Assembly (NCBI GenBank): GCA_942486035.1
Contig: CALNXK010000135.1
Location: 368,501-432,500 of the forward strand
Origin: Porites lobata
Taxonomy: Eukaryota > Cnidaria > Anthozoa > Scleractinia > Poritidae
Reading direction: 5' to 3'
DNA length: 64,000 nucleotides
Under the pieces are notes generated by a model, which was not told the origin of the DNA, made no database searches, and worked only from the letters and a program-made list of their open reading frames with translations. This document shows positions 45,342-56,789 of the stretch, in pieces. A program made the position numbers and the translations under genes. How positions within the stretch are numbered: position 1 is the stretch's first letter; each line of letters begins with the position of its first letter.

Positions 45342-46067
45342 TTCTTAAACGTCATGCAGGAAACACGAAGAACAATCCCAAACATCGCAAGGTACTGCAG
45401 ATAAAACACCACGGAGTGATAAACTGAAATTGACACCACCTGATGAATCATCATATTATATCGTGTTGGTTTCATGCCTATCGCGGTGAAATATATCTCA
45501 CCGGGGTAGGGTGCGTGTGAATTAAGCCATTTCGTTGTTGCCGGTTTTTCGTTTTTTCGCCTTTAGTATAGCACGAGCATCACGTCAGGTCAACGCCATT
45601 TACAAATTTTGAAAAATGCAACCCGCGGAGTTATGCGCATGCTACCTCGCGAGCGTTTTTTAACATTATATTTGGCAGATTTGGTTGAACACAGCGCACG
45701 GGATATTTTTATCCATTTTAGTGATGGACCATTAGAAATGTGATGGGGGGTGGGGATTTTAAGAGAGACAAGATTTTGTTGGTACATTTAAGGTGTAAAT
45801 CCTTTTTTTTTCACCCGATGGCTCGAATTTTTTTTTCAATTCAGTGGGTGAAAGTTTCTTATGTTTCATATGTCACGTCTATACTGAGTAATAACAAGAA
45901 TTTAATACGTCAATCGGATTCATAAATAGACTACAAACATGTAGAAAGTAGCTGAGGTTCCCTGGACGCGATGAATAAAGTAAAGCAAAGATGTATATAC
46001 AACTAGCCAGGAGCAAAGATCAAACCGAGTCCGGAAAAGTTGGCCTGTAATTTCAGTGTTATTCACT

Positions 46068-46530
46068 TCCCCCGGGGGTACTCCCATACATTACCTATAC
46101 GGGTATGTGCCGCCCAACGGGGTCGTGATTTTGAAGTTCCTGATTTAGAACGGGTAATCTATTTCAGAGGCGTTTTCTAGAACGGGATATGAAATATTGT
46201 GGATCACGGCTTTATTTTCTGCTTAAAATTGTTGCTGATTATGAAGAAGCAGTTATTTGATGGATAAGTGGAACAAATAAAGAAATATCTTTTTATTTAA
46301 AAAAACAGGGCTATTTCAATTTACAAACTTTCTAGAAAGGAGTATAAAAATTGGCCCATTTCTAGAACGAGGTATCAGTTTTAGGGCGAATTCTGGAGGG
46401 GGGTATAAAAAATTAGCCGATTTCTAGAACGGGGTATCAATTTTAGGGGAAATTTTGTTTAGAACAGGGTTCCAATTTGGAGTCCCAGGCGGCACATACC
46501 CACCCAAAAAATACCCAAGTGCCCCCCCAC
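46068..46530. mobile_element. dispersed element ending in CCCCCGGGGGTACTCCC
   Basis: The left part reads CCCCCGGGGGTACTCCCAT, then GGTATGTGCCGCCC. The right part carries the mirrored GGCGGCACATACC near 46490. The inside repeats TTTCTAGAACG(G)GGTAT four or more times. I recognise this as a very common cnidarian dispersed repeat; no coding capacity. Confidence 0.7.
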
Positions 46531-46818
46531 TCCCTTCGGGTTCACTTCGTAGTTGATCTGGAACATATTCACCTGACTGGGGCTCGCATACGCAGGATTT
46601 TTGTATAGGAAGAGTGTCTGGGTTGTTCAATTTCATTTATGTCTGTGTTGTGGAAAGCACATTATCTTCACTGCAAAGAGGTTTGTGAATATGTATTAAT
46701 ACCCAAGATAACGTTCATTCCAAAGGGTTCCAAGTTGTTTGGTCAGTAAAGATTTGTGAATAATACATGTAAAATGTTAGAACTCGTCAATTTCAGTGTC
46801 TGGCCTACAACTGTATCA

Positions 46819-46889
46819 ATACCTCGACCCAGGGCGCTTTTCCCTGGCTTTGGAGGTGGGCTCCCACCTCCACCCTGGGGACGAGGTTG
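46819..46889. mobile_element. 71-bp fold-back MITE, 9-bp target duplication
   Basis: The arms contain ACCTCGACCCAGGG and its mirror CCCTGGGGACGAGGT. ACTGTATCA flanks both sides exactly (46810-46818 and 46890-46898). This is the smallest complete element in the window. Confidence 0.8.
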
Positions 46890-47574
46890 ACTGTATCAGT
46901 TAAGGTAGTCCCTTGACAAAATTATATTCACTCGAGTCATGTTGAGATTCAAAAAAATCACTTTTTCATTTCCAAACTGTACTTCTCATTCACTTCGAAG
47001 TTGATCTGTAATAGTCTTACCTGCACAGATCGTCCTTGGGCATATTTATCTCTCTTGGTCAAAATCCGTAAGAATATATATTTTTATGTTGATAATTTCC
47101 GCCCCCACCCCACTTTTCAAATGGTCCACCCTTATCTTTTGTAGAAGATTTTATTATTGCTATGAAATCATTATGAACTTTATTTCATTTTATTTACCTA
47201 GATGTCTTGCATGATGGCACCCCTATTGCAAGACTAGAAACTTTTTAATAAAGGTTGAATAAGGGGATAGCAAGGAATCAGGAATTTCGGACAAAAATTT
47301 TAAGACTGTTATATTGAGCCCCACTATCTAATCTGATCAGGTCATATCTGCTCAAAAGATGAGAGATAACACCTGATACAAATGAAGCACATTTGTGAAT
47401 TGCGTCCCTGCACCAGTTAAAAACGCCTATATTTAATTTAAATGAACATTTGGCAATTTCTTCTCTTAGTTGCAAGGAGATATTGATCTTCTCAAATTCA
47501 TGATCTATTATTAATACAGTAGACTTTCTCTAAGACGGACACCTTTGAAACCAGCACTATGTGTCCGTCTTGGG

Positions 47575-47877
47575 GTGGAATGCCATTGTCGCATTTGAAA
47601 TAAAGAAACAGAAATAAAATACTGTTCATGCACAAACATGGTTTTAAATTACCGGTGGGTTTTACAGGTTCTTACACCGAGAGTGAGCCACATTTTCCCG
47701 GGCAAAGCAATCTAATTTTACAGAAAAAGGTGTCTGGAATAGACAAGGTTGTGAATTTCAAGGACCTTTCAAGACCTAACAAAGAAATCAAGTACTTTTT
47801 AAGGATCTAAACTTGACTCAAGGACTTTTCAAGATGACTAGCAATATTCAAGACCTTTTCAAGATTGTACGAACCAT
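47575..47877. mobile_element. copy of the element at 62817-63276 (right part)
   Basis: It shares with 63055-63276 the blocks AATAAAATACTGTTCATG (variant), TCTTACACCGAGAGTGAGCC and the terminal AAGATTGTACGAACCATG. The left end is not recognisable. It is preceded by a lone GTGTCCGTCTT module. Confidence 0.7.
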
Positions 47878-48479
47878 GAAAGCGTTATGGACTCTCCTTG
47901 TTTGCAAACTGAACCATACAGTATTTTGTAGCTGGCTTTCCGAATTATTGCTTTTCTTACACGTGTTACAGACACGACTATGGAAACTGTAAACACAAAA
48001 GTCATTCAACAATTCCAGATGACCATCATTTTTACCAGAATTTATCTTTATTTCCCATCCTAAGTTGTTTCAAAACTTTTCAAGAATTCAGGCCTCTGTG
48101 ATAACCTGTTTATACTGACTGAAGAAAAGCTAAAAAACAAATTGTTTTTTATACAGTTGCCAAATACTGTTTCATTGTAACAAGAAATTCATAAGTCTTG
48201 TGTTTTAACTTCAAGACTTTTTTCTTCTGTAACAGAAATAATATTATTACTTCTATTACAGCAAAAGGGCAAACTTTCTAACTTGATTTATCAGAGTAAG
48301 AAATCCACAAAGGAGTTTGGCCAAACACTTATAAAGCTTGAAAATGCCATAGCAAAATTTCTGTGTTCTTCTGTCATCCCATTTGGGTTTATTATACTGA
48401 CCAATCAAGAAAAAAATTGTTGGATGCTTAAATAACACTTCAAAGAGAAACTAACACACAATTAATTTTGTTAGATAAC

Positions 48480-50461
48480 TTTTATTTGGACAACCATGAA
48501 CTACACAAACAACAAACATAAGAAAACAGTGATCACCCAAGTGTTAACACCATGTCCATATTACTGAAGTTCGGTGCACCACCAACAACTTATCCTGAGA
48601 AAAAAAGAGAGTATACAACACACAGGAACATAACACCCTTCCCAACTGCTGTTGTCAAGAAAATGCTTTAATAGAAGGCCATTAGGGTACAGAGGTGACA
48701 AATCATAACAAGGGTTTCAAAGCCTTTCAATAAATTCATTGATGGGAATTGATTCCTTTCATTGATACAATGATCCATTCACGAAATGAAAATCCAATAT
48801 TTAACTTCAGCCTCACTCAAAAATTATTGACTGTTGACTGGATCAATGAAAAAAGCCGTACCTGTACTCTCTTCCACATACAGCTTTCACAGACTACCCT
48901 GAGATAAGCTTAGCCACTACATGTGTTATGGGAGGAAGCACAGTTCCAAAACACCAATGATGGTGGACAATTTTGCCTGTTACCTTTCAATATTATTACA
49001 TATATTTCATCTGCACGAAACGTCTCGGTCAGGCTGTTCAAAGCTGGGTTAAGTTAATCCAGGGTTGTGCAAAATTTGAATTCAAATATGAAAGCTTGAA
49101 AAGCAAATTCAGATTAATCCATTTTGTCCTGAACTTGACGAATGGATGCTCTAAAAAGAATAGAGAAATCATCCACGAAAATAATCTTGAACAAAAGAAA
49201 AAGAAACCCGGATTAACATTTAATCCCGGGTTAGCAATAATCAGCTTTTGAACAACTTGGCTGGCCCTGACCATCAAACTCCACATTTTTTTCTCATCAG
49301 AAATTGGTCCCAAACTCTTCCATGTGCCTGCCATCTTTTTCTTTCCCGAGAAAGAGCTTGAGTTCAGTACTCCTTTAATGGAAAGGCTTTTATTCATTAA
49401 TCACGTCAATAATAGATCATTCAATCAATGCTCAATATTGGATAAAATGTTTCACAGATGGACCATTAATTCTATGGGGGAAAAAAGGGTGAAATCTTGT
49501 AAGGGTAACATAAATCAGTGTTTGAGATTCAGCTTTAGATAGCATTTTGAGACATGCAACAGCAATACAAAGAAAGTCCTAATCACACATTCTTCATAGC
49601 ATTCCATTTGACAGAACGTGCTGGCCAGACCACTGCACTTGAAAACAAAATAGGCTTTTTCCAAGAGGTTTTGCGAAAAACCTTCTCCTTTATGTATACT
49701 GTTTAGGATTTGACTGATCTGGCTGAATAGTTTTGTTTAGAAATAAATTTCTCATTTCTACAGGTATTGGTCTGGCCAATCAGTTCTGACAAAATAGAAA
49801 GTGCCCCAGGAAAGACTGTACATGCCACTAAGGTTGTTAGAATGTTGCACGAGACAAAGAGGGTCAATCAAACTCTGACAACTCAGAACAACAGCAGAGG
49901 ATACTTAGCTGACATTCAGCAGCAGGTGTTGACATGGTAATAGATACTCCATGTGCCATCCACCACCACACAGCTTGAAATAAAAAGCAACATGATTAGC
50001 TAATCAATGCTTCCACAATAGCTACAAACAGAAAATTACAATCTTATGAACTGCTCCACTTCGAGGATCTGAATTACCCATCTTCCCAAACTACCAAAAT
50101 AAAATAATCCTTTCAAAACAAGGAATGCACTATGAGAATAACTGTGTTTTTTAGTATGTAATTAACAGTCAGTACTACGACATATTTGATACTACTGCAC
50201 ATAGCTATCTTTATTAACAGAAAACACTTTCATTGAGAAAATAGTCGCTATCTGCCTTTAATGGACATGATTTTACTTTCCGACAGCAACTAACAGAGGT
50301 AACATTTTTCTTGTCAAAGCATCAAACAGGCTTTACCTTTACAAGGAGTCAAGCCAGCTGTTCTGGACAACTGCATCTCCATTTCTCATTTTTGTGGTGC
50401 AGTCCCAAGGCAATGCCACTGGTATCAAGTGAACCAAGTGTCACAACACCACATCACCTAC
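48480..50461 (-). ncRNA. possible spliced non-coding transcript or HEXIM 3' UTR
   Basis: Reverse-strand splice-like blocks: about 50322-50461 (acceptor after ATTGTAG, donor AAG|GTAAAG), about 48862-48892 (acceptor CTCAG, donor CAG|GTACGG) and about 48480-48599 (acceptor TTTCTCAG). The last block ends with an AATAAA-type signal near 48488. No long frame is open across the blocks. It may be a lncRNA or a spliced 3' UTR of HEXIM, or the matches may be chance. Confidence 0.25.
49034..49254. mobile_element. inverted-repeat MITE (GTTCAAAGCTG ends)
   Basis: The left end CTGTTCAAAGCTGGGTTAA is mirrored by TTAGCAATAATCAGCTTTTGAACAAC at the right, with AATCC and GGATT blocks inside. Non-coding; two short ORFs over it have no domain. 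Confidence 0.65.
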
Positions 50462-51095
50462 AATTCACAGGGTGGAAAACTGGTAGTTTAAGTCCACCTC
50501 TAAACATTACCTTAATACACAACAGCAGCAAAAACTGTGAACAAGAGTTCTACTCAGATGTCAAATATGCAAAGAGGCATTTCTCTTTCACTATCAGATG
50601 ACCAGAGACAGGATTTTCTTTGCACCTACATAAAACATTGTCTCGAGGAAATAGAAAACGATTACCAGTCTGCTTCTAAAATCTCAGAAATTTAACCCGT
50701 AGCTACTAGACACCAAATCGATCAAATTCAACGCCTTTGAAGGGCATTTACACAGGCCTTAAAAATCAATTTCATGCCAACCTACGCATTTCAAATATTA
50801 CATAAATAAAATATTAACCTGCCAACTCATCAATGTTAAAAGAGCCATTTTTTCCCCCAATACATTTGAATTTCCCATTTTTTTCAGATTTCAATATAGC
50901 TAAATGTCTACATGAAAGAAATTAAAATAAAAGAAAATAATGAGTCACACGACCCGTCTAGTTTCGATGAACGTCTGCACTGAAGATAAATTTCAACAAA
51001 ATTGTCTCACATTTCATGTGGATTTCGTCATTTCTTTTTGCTACCTAGCAGGACCTTTTACTTTCGTTAATTCTCTTTCAAGAGAAAAATTTGAG

Positions 51096-51827
51096 TTACG
51101 AAAGGCGATTTAGCCCTGTAGAAGAAGAAAAACCTTTTAACCTCAAGTTTTCTTCTTTGAGTGACTTGTTTTCTCTCTGTAACGCCTCCAGCTGACGAAG
51201 CAATTTGTCCTCTCCTACTTTTACCGCGTGCGCGGTCGTGCTTGTCGAAGACGAATTTTCCCTCGAAAACGAACATTCCTCTTTCTTTTGGTTAGCTTGA
51301 TCATTCGTCAGTTCTTGGCAACGCTTGAGAAGTAATTCCTCTTTTCCTTCAAGTTCTATATATCTAGTTACTAGTTCGTTCTGTGACAGAGCCAGTAAAC
51401 GTTCTTCTTGTATACGATTGTACGTGGCTTCGTAGTCTCTTTGAAAGAAATCCAAGTCGAAATCAAGCTCCTCGAAGTCCTGAACGAGATCCTCTTCAGA
51501 CGAGTCGAAAGCAAAGTCTCTCTCTGACAGAGGTGTACCTCTAACTGATCCTGGTGAGCTTGTACAATGGCTCGCTGGAGACGAAGACGAAGGAGAAGTG
51601 ATAAAGAAAGGTTCGTTCACTTCTTTGTCCGCCATGATAAACTGCGTTGTGTTCTCGGGGGCCGCGGTCTTCGTCTTTCGCTGTTTAAGGGGTACATCGT
51701 TTTCGTCTCTTTTCTCGACGCCAAACAGAGCACAGTACTTTCGCTTCTTCAATCGCCGAATTTTCTTCCTCTTTTGTGGCTTCACAACGACATTTTCGAT
51801 CTCCATGTTCTTCTTGCAAACGAGCAT
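51096..51827 (-). CDS. HEXIM1: HEXIM homologue, P-TEFb / 7SK inhibitor
   Basis: Single-exon ORF of 243 residues from the ATG at 51827; the next ATG, at 51806, is also possible. The frame is open 60 codons further upstream without HEXIM-like sequence. Parts in order: a basic RNA-binding stretch KPQKRKKIRRLKKRK (16-30), the inhibitory motif APENTTQFIMADKE (vertebrates have PYNTTQFLM), an acidic patch (about 107-126), then FFQRDYEATYNRIQEE and LSQNELVTRYIELE. The last two match the cyclin T-binding coiled coil (FLQRDFSETY, MSKQELIKEYLELE). A second heptad region lies at 207-232. HEXIM proteins hold CDK9-cyclin T inactive on 7SK RNA in the nucleus and so restrain transcription elongation. The tyrosine of the PYNT motif is replaced by glutamate. 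I call the family with confidence; the symbol stands for the HEXIM1/2 group. Confidence 0.9.
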   Translation of the reverse strand: MLVCKKNMEIENVVVKPQKRKKIRRLKKRKYCALFGVEKRDENDVPLKQRKTKTAAPENTTQFIMADKEVNEPFFITSPSSSSPASHCTSSPGSVRGTPLSERDFAFDSSEEDLVQDFEELDFDLDFFQRDYEATYNRIQEERLLALSQNELVTRYIELEGKEELLLKRCQELTNDQANQKKEECSFSRENSSSTSTTAHAVKVGEDKLLRQLEALQRENKSLKEENLRLKGFSSSTGLNRLS

Positions 51828-52630
51828 CTCATAAATTTCTGTCGTTGCTTTCAGGCACATGAGAACGTCTAGTGACAAAAGGTTGCTGACGAGTTTAAGT
51901 AATCCTTTGACAAGACGATCAAAAGAAAACCAAACGCTTTTCCTCTCTCTTGAAATCAAAATATTGCGCTTCTTTGAGCTCACAGAGCTTTCCCACTGCA
52001 CACACAACCTTCGTTTGAGAAAACGTCGGCGAAACGATTTCTTTTTCTCTTCTTGTTACTATAACAACCAAAATGACATCACAATGACTAATTGCATTCA
52101 TGCCAAATATGGAAGACGCGTGTTGCCAGAAAAGTATTTTTCGCGCCAAAAATAGGCCGTGATACAAGGCCGCGATGGTTTCTGGGGAGTCAACGCAACA
52201 TCGACGTAACTTTTCGCTACGAAAACGTTTGGTGACGTCAATTAGTTTAAATAGACTTTCATACTTGCGTATTAAATAAATCAGTACTTTCAAGTTTCCT
52301 TTTTTGGCTTTTCTTCTCTTTTCTTTTTATAATGAAACGTAATCCACTAATTGCAACCTTTAAAATAGTTGCCTCTTTCGGTTTGCATTGATTGCACTAT
52401 TAAATTGAACAGCCTGTACGGAGTTTTGTTTGTGTGTTTTTTTTTCTTTTCTGTTTCACAAAGTAAGCCAGAAGTAAAACGAGAAAACTATGGGGGAGGG
52501 GGTGAGAGTCAGTCTTCTTTCCCTTGCCCGCTCTCCCATCAATTCTCCCATCGTTTTCTCGTTTGACCTCGGTCCAGCTTTCGCTCGGCTGTATCCCTCA
52601 GTGACGAAACCAAAAAGGACAAAAAGGAAA
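51828..52630. other. HEXIM upstream region
   Basis: Contains the presumed HEXIM 5' UTR and promoter. A reverse ORF extending to 52293 has no recognisable domain. Nothing else could be supported. Confidence 0.4.
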
Positions 52631-52733
52631 TAACCTGAGATCAGGCTCTATTTTCGTTTCGCTTTGTATTTTAGTGCGACCACGTAAGAGAGAATTTATG
52701 ACAACTGCTAAAATTGGGCCTAATCTCAGGTTA
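52631..52733. mobile_element. short inverted-repeat MITE
   Basis: AACCTGAGATCAGGC and GCCTAATCTCAGGTT face each other about 100 bp apart. Non-coding. Confidence 0.7.
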
Positions 52734-52810
52734 ATATCATCTCAGTTTTAAGACAAATCTCTGAAAAGGCAACTTTGTACCATTCGATGTCAATAATCAG
52801 GCGAGAACTA

Positions 52811-52954
52811 TAGAGTGTTTTCACTCACGTGGCCAGCATCTACGCAAATTTATTGGAACAAAAGAAAGCGTTTGCATAAGAAAAGAGTTCAACTCCCAGA
52901 GGACTGGTTTGAGACACCAATATGGCCGCCGTGACGTCATGTGAAAACACTCTA
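52811..52954. mobile_element. TA-flanked MITE, copy 2
   Basis: Terminal repeats TAGAGTGTTTTCAC and GTGAAAACACTCTA, flanked by TA on both sides. Same family as 4080-4218 in opposite orientation. The TA duplication suggests a Tc1/mariner-type mobiliser (inference). Confidence 0.85.
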
Positions 52955-53271
52955 TATAAGGAACAGCTGTTGTGATGCTCAGGCAGACGTTGCCCAGCTC
53001 TCATCTGTCCCTTAGGCATGCTATATAACGCCTAATCATAACTATAACAAAATTCTTAAGTCTGATTGGCTATCAACTGCCCTGATTTCAGCCTTAATAG
53101 GACAGGTAAATAGGACAGTACGCGTCATGGCTAAGTAATTGGACAGTACGCGCCATCACGCGCGCGCTTAAATGGCTTTTCACTACTAGCAAAAAAAATC
53201 TCAGAATTTCTTGTCCTTTGATTAAAAAAAGAGCCTCGTATATCACAAATTTTGTTTAAGTTATGATTAAT

Positions 53272-53416
53272 TGGTAACAGAACTTCGTGTCGTCCAATTC
53301 GGTCTGTAATCATACTCCTGATTAAACAAATCGGACTCCCGCTACGCGGTCGTCCGATTTTGTTAATCACTCGTATGATTACAGACGGAATTGGACTCCA
53401 CTCAGTCCTGTTACCA
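53272..53416. mobile_element. fold-back element
   Basis: Arms GGTAACAGAACT... and ...CAGTCCTGTTACC mirror each other, with long inner pairing blocks such as GTCTGTAATCATAC versus GTATGATTACAGAC and AAATCGGACT versus GTCCGATTTT around a CGCTACGCG centre. Confidence 0.8.
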
Positions 53417-53648
53417 TTACTTATACGTACATGTGCAGATGATAACTCTCTCGTCACTCCTTCGTTCACAAAGCCCTTACCAAGTAATGTCTTTGATTAA
53501 TTACTTTTTAAAATGACTTTGATAAGTTACACTGATGAATACTAAAACCACTACCCCCGTCAGGTTCGATGCATATTCCCAGTTACGGGAGCCAATCAAA
53601 ACGCGCCAAAATTGCAATCTATTGATTTGGTAAATATAACTGTAATAC

Positions 53649-53785
53649 TAGCCTGCGTAGCAGGCGCTGGGAAGTAGCGGGCGAAAGAGAGAACGGGCGC
53701 GCGCGAGGGAGACACGCACGTGTCTCCTTCTCGCGCGCCCGTTTTTTCTTGTGCCCACTAGTCCAAGCGCCTGCTACGCAGGCTA
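53649..53785. mobile_element. Mutator-like fold-back MITE, exact 9-bp duplication
   Basis: Termini TAGCCTGCGTAGCAGGCGC and GCGCCTGCTACGCAGGCTA. CTGTAATAC flanks both sides exactly (53640-53648 and 53786-53794). The centre is a GC-rich hairpin around ACGCACGTGTCTCC. Confidence 0.92.
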
Positions 53786-54584
53786 CTGTAATACTGGTTA
53801 GTATAATTCTGCCACCTTCGAAGCCGACACGGTACAATGACAACACTCGTCACAGGGATATCACTTTCAAGAGCCTTCGGTCGCAGCTGCGCTCTGCCAC
53901 TAAAGTCAGGGCAGTGAAAAGGTCTCCCCGGTAAAAGGTTCAAGATAATTGTGTCATAGCAGAGGCCGGTCTATTATCCTATTTAGTTAGACGACTAACG
54001 GCCGGTTCAAACGTCGAATTTCACATGTGCCGAACTTAACGCGACAGTTAAATGCATGTGAAGTGCGAGGTTTGAATCAATTAAATTTGACTGTTTAAAT
54101 CAAATACGAAGTTTGCCGTGTCTGCGACTGAAACAGTCGAAGATTCGACTAAGGTTAGACTTTTGATTCAAAAGTCGTGTTTCACATTTGCCGAACTAAA
54201 TGCATGAATTTTCAGTAAATTATTATTATATTACTTAGAATATTGACAGTGAACAGAGTTAAAATTCGACGAAGTTCAGAGAGTTAAATTCGACGTTTAA
54301 ATCAAATGCCCTATTTAACTATTTTAGTCGACTAAAATAGGAATTAAAAAAGGAGAGTGTATCTGAGATTCCGCCCTCCCTAAGACGTTGCTTGTTTTTC
54401 TTTAACATCACGTACTTTCCACTAGCTTCTTTCTCAAAACGAGGCGAAGTACAAAGTCTTGCAATGCAATCTTGTGCGATCCTGTTGTTCAGCACCAAGG
54501 ATCACTAAGGATGTTTTTATCGGGCAATTCCCGGGTTCCAAAACCGCCATTTCCAAAATGACGCCAAAAAAAGGAAACTACATG

Positions 54585-54587
<3 letters not shown>

Positions 54588-54620
<33 letters not shown>
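54588..54620. repeat. (TTA)n microsatellite
   Basis: About eleven TTA units. A shorter (TAA)n run follows at about 54725-54744. The surrounding 53795-55700 interval shows no supported gene. Confidence 0.9.
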
Positions 54621-54622
<2 letters not shown>

Positions 54623-55707
54623 TTTTTTATGTCAAGCAAACTCGTTCCTATCAAAAGCCTTCCTTACCCTTGTCCAGTGGAGCAAAATTACTTATGCATA
54701 TGTTATGCATAATTAGTTACTTATAATAATAATAATAATAATAATTTCTTATGCATATATTACTTATACAAATGGCAAACGACTCATGCGGGGGGTTGCT
54801 TGGCACGAAAAAAGTGTAAGAGTGGCACGAGGCGATAGCTGAGTGCGAAGTAATTAAGGATCAAATTCACCTCAGGGGTGGGTAGGAGATATACTGGGTT
54901 GCCTGGTGAAAGGGAGAACCCAGTAGTGAGGGGTGACGCAAAAACTGAACAGACGAGATGCCAAACCGCATTGTTTATTTCGCGCTTCGCGTACTGGCAG
55001 CAAATTTTAAGAAATCATACTTTATTTTTTTTATGGGAAACATCGAAGTAACAATAATAAGGAACTTTAACCATGGATTGAATCGAAGGAGCAGAGAACT
55101 TACAATTAAGGTGTTTTGATCGCTGCGCTTTGATCAGTGCGAGTCACACGAATTCGGACATTTTTGAAACCGCAATTTGTTTTCTCCTGATTCGTTCTTG
55201 TGGACGGGGCCCTAAACCTCTCTGGAGAACTAGTGAGGACACAGTTTTTGGGATCAGTTACCGGCCATTTTGAACCGTTCACGGTGTGGAGTTCCCAGCT
55301 GACAGGGATGGAGAGTTCAGTTCCTAGCTCAGTACTTACGAAAGTCTTCTGCGTTATGCTTTATAGCGTGATGCATTTTTGCGTGTTGCATTCCGCGTGA
55401 TGCCTTTTTGATGGTGGCCCTTTCCGTGCTTTTTCCCTTTACCATGGCTCTTAGCTTTGACACGGTATATATTTTTGGATTTGACTTACCCCCTTCCACT
55501 TTCCGGCTAATAGACCTTTTCACGGCTTTTTCAACTTTTGACATGGACCAGTAAGGGAAAACCCGTGTCAACACCACTGGAAAGAGCGCCTTAATATTCG
55601 TAGAATTGCCAGATTTAGATATAGCTCCGCTCCGCAAAGGTGCGAAAATTTACAGACGTTGATATGGTCCACCACAGAAAGGTCTGGAAAATTTCGCGAC
55701 TTTGACT

Positions 55708-55990
55708 TGAACATATCAAGCATGAGAAGCAGTGTTTCATCACGAGATAAAACACCGAGAAGATAGTTCTAAATACGACGCGCAGCGGAGTATTTTTAAC
55801 GAACTTCGAGGTCTTTCATCTGGTGATGAAACACGGTGTCGAATGGTTGATATTACTTCTCAAACAAAATGACTTTAGAAGAAGAAATCAAGGAAGCAAA
55901 AATGAGCAGTTTTTCATCTCATTTTCACACACTCATTAAACATTAACTTTTTTTGTATTTTCGTTATAAATTATTAATGAGTACGTTTGA
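55708..55990. mobile_element. dispersed repeat, copy 1 (pairs with 61087-61390)
   Basis: Shares long blocks with the later copy: GCAGTGTTTCATCAC, AATACGACGCGC, ACGAACTTCGAGGT, CATCTGGTGATGAAACAC, TTGATATTACTTCTCAA and TAAATTATTAATGAGT. The ends of the first part are inverted relative to each other. Confidence 0.85.
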
Positions 55991-56067
55991 GAAGAGCTAT
56001 TATTGTTTTCAACAGATCACTTTCAAACGAAGCAATGTTACTAATTTTACGGGAGGGTCCTCAATAG

Positions 56068-56199
56068 TAGCCTGTGAACAGGTTCTCTGTTTGGGGAAAA
56101 AAATAGCGAGGAAAGGGAAGGGAAACGGGGGTTTCGCCTTTCCCCCTCCCTAGTTGGTAGTTCCCCGCTCGACCAATGCAAAGGCCTGTTCACAGGCTA
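56068..56199. mobile_element. Mutator-like fold-back MITE, exact 9-bp duplication
   Basis: Termini TAGCCTGTGAACAGG and CCTGTTCACAGGCTA. CCTCAATAG flanks both sides exactly (56059-56067 and 56200-56208). The TAGCCTG start is shared with 53649-53785. Confidence 0.92.
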
Positions 56200-56446
56200 C
56201 CTCAATAGGTTTTTCGGGATCCGCGATTTTGGTGCAAAATGGGGGCAAGATTCAGGATTGAAAAGCAAGCACGCGAGGTAGGAATAAATTTTTATCGTAC
56301 ATCATTTCAAAATTATTATTTTCTTTTTATTATTTTTCAACTTAATGTAATTCTTTAAATGAATTAGTTTTGCTCGAGTGAAACCAGAAACTCTTTATTA
56401 TTAATTCAATCCAATTCAAAATATCAAGAATAGCCTCAAAAAACTG

Positions 56447-56617
56447 CAGTGGCAGATCTAGGGTCGGGACCAGGGGGCCCCGGCCCCCCTTATTTTTAGA
56501 CCAAACTGAGGCCTAAAGGGCTGAAAAAAATATTTTGGAGACTGCCCCCCCCCCCCCTTATCTCAGGGTCTGGATGACCGGGCCCACCCATTATCTCAGG
56601 GTCTGGTTCCGGCACTG
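56447..56617. mobile_element. CAGTGG-ended MITE with 5-bp target duplication, copy 2
   Basis: Ends CAGTGGCAGATC and CCGGCACTG, flanked by AACTG on both sides (56442-56446 and 56618-56622). The interior matches the copy at 17262-17424, including two TTATCTCAGGGTCTGG blocks. Confidence 0.88.
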
Positions 56618-56789
56618 AACTGTATGCACAGTTATCTCAATTTTCTCTTATGTCTTGCTGGTAGTTTTCGCAACCCGTTAATTGATCTATTGCAACAACT
56701 GGAAGAAGCAATTATTGAAAAAACGTTTTGAAGTTATAAAGCATGTATGGTTCAATCAGTTCGGTATTCAACATTTCTGAATTCTGTGA

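Larger units (their letters stand above)
45342..51095. other. repeat-rich intergenic region
   Basis: 5.7 kb between HS6ST and HEXIM, both on the minus strand. It holds several non-autonomous elements (listed separately) and a possible spliced non-coding transcript or HEXIM 3' UTR. No protein gene could be supported: the short ORFs, such as 47278-47475, show no known domain. Confidence 0.5.

Noticed and set aside
51828..52007. 60 extra N-terminal codons of the HEXIM ORF
   Set aside because: The frame is open, but the sequence has no HEXIM similarity; internal methionines at 51827 or 51806 lead directly into the basic region.
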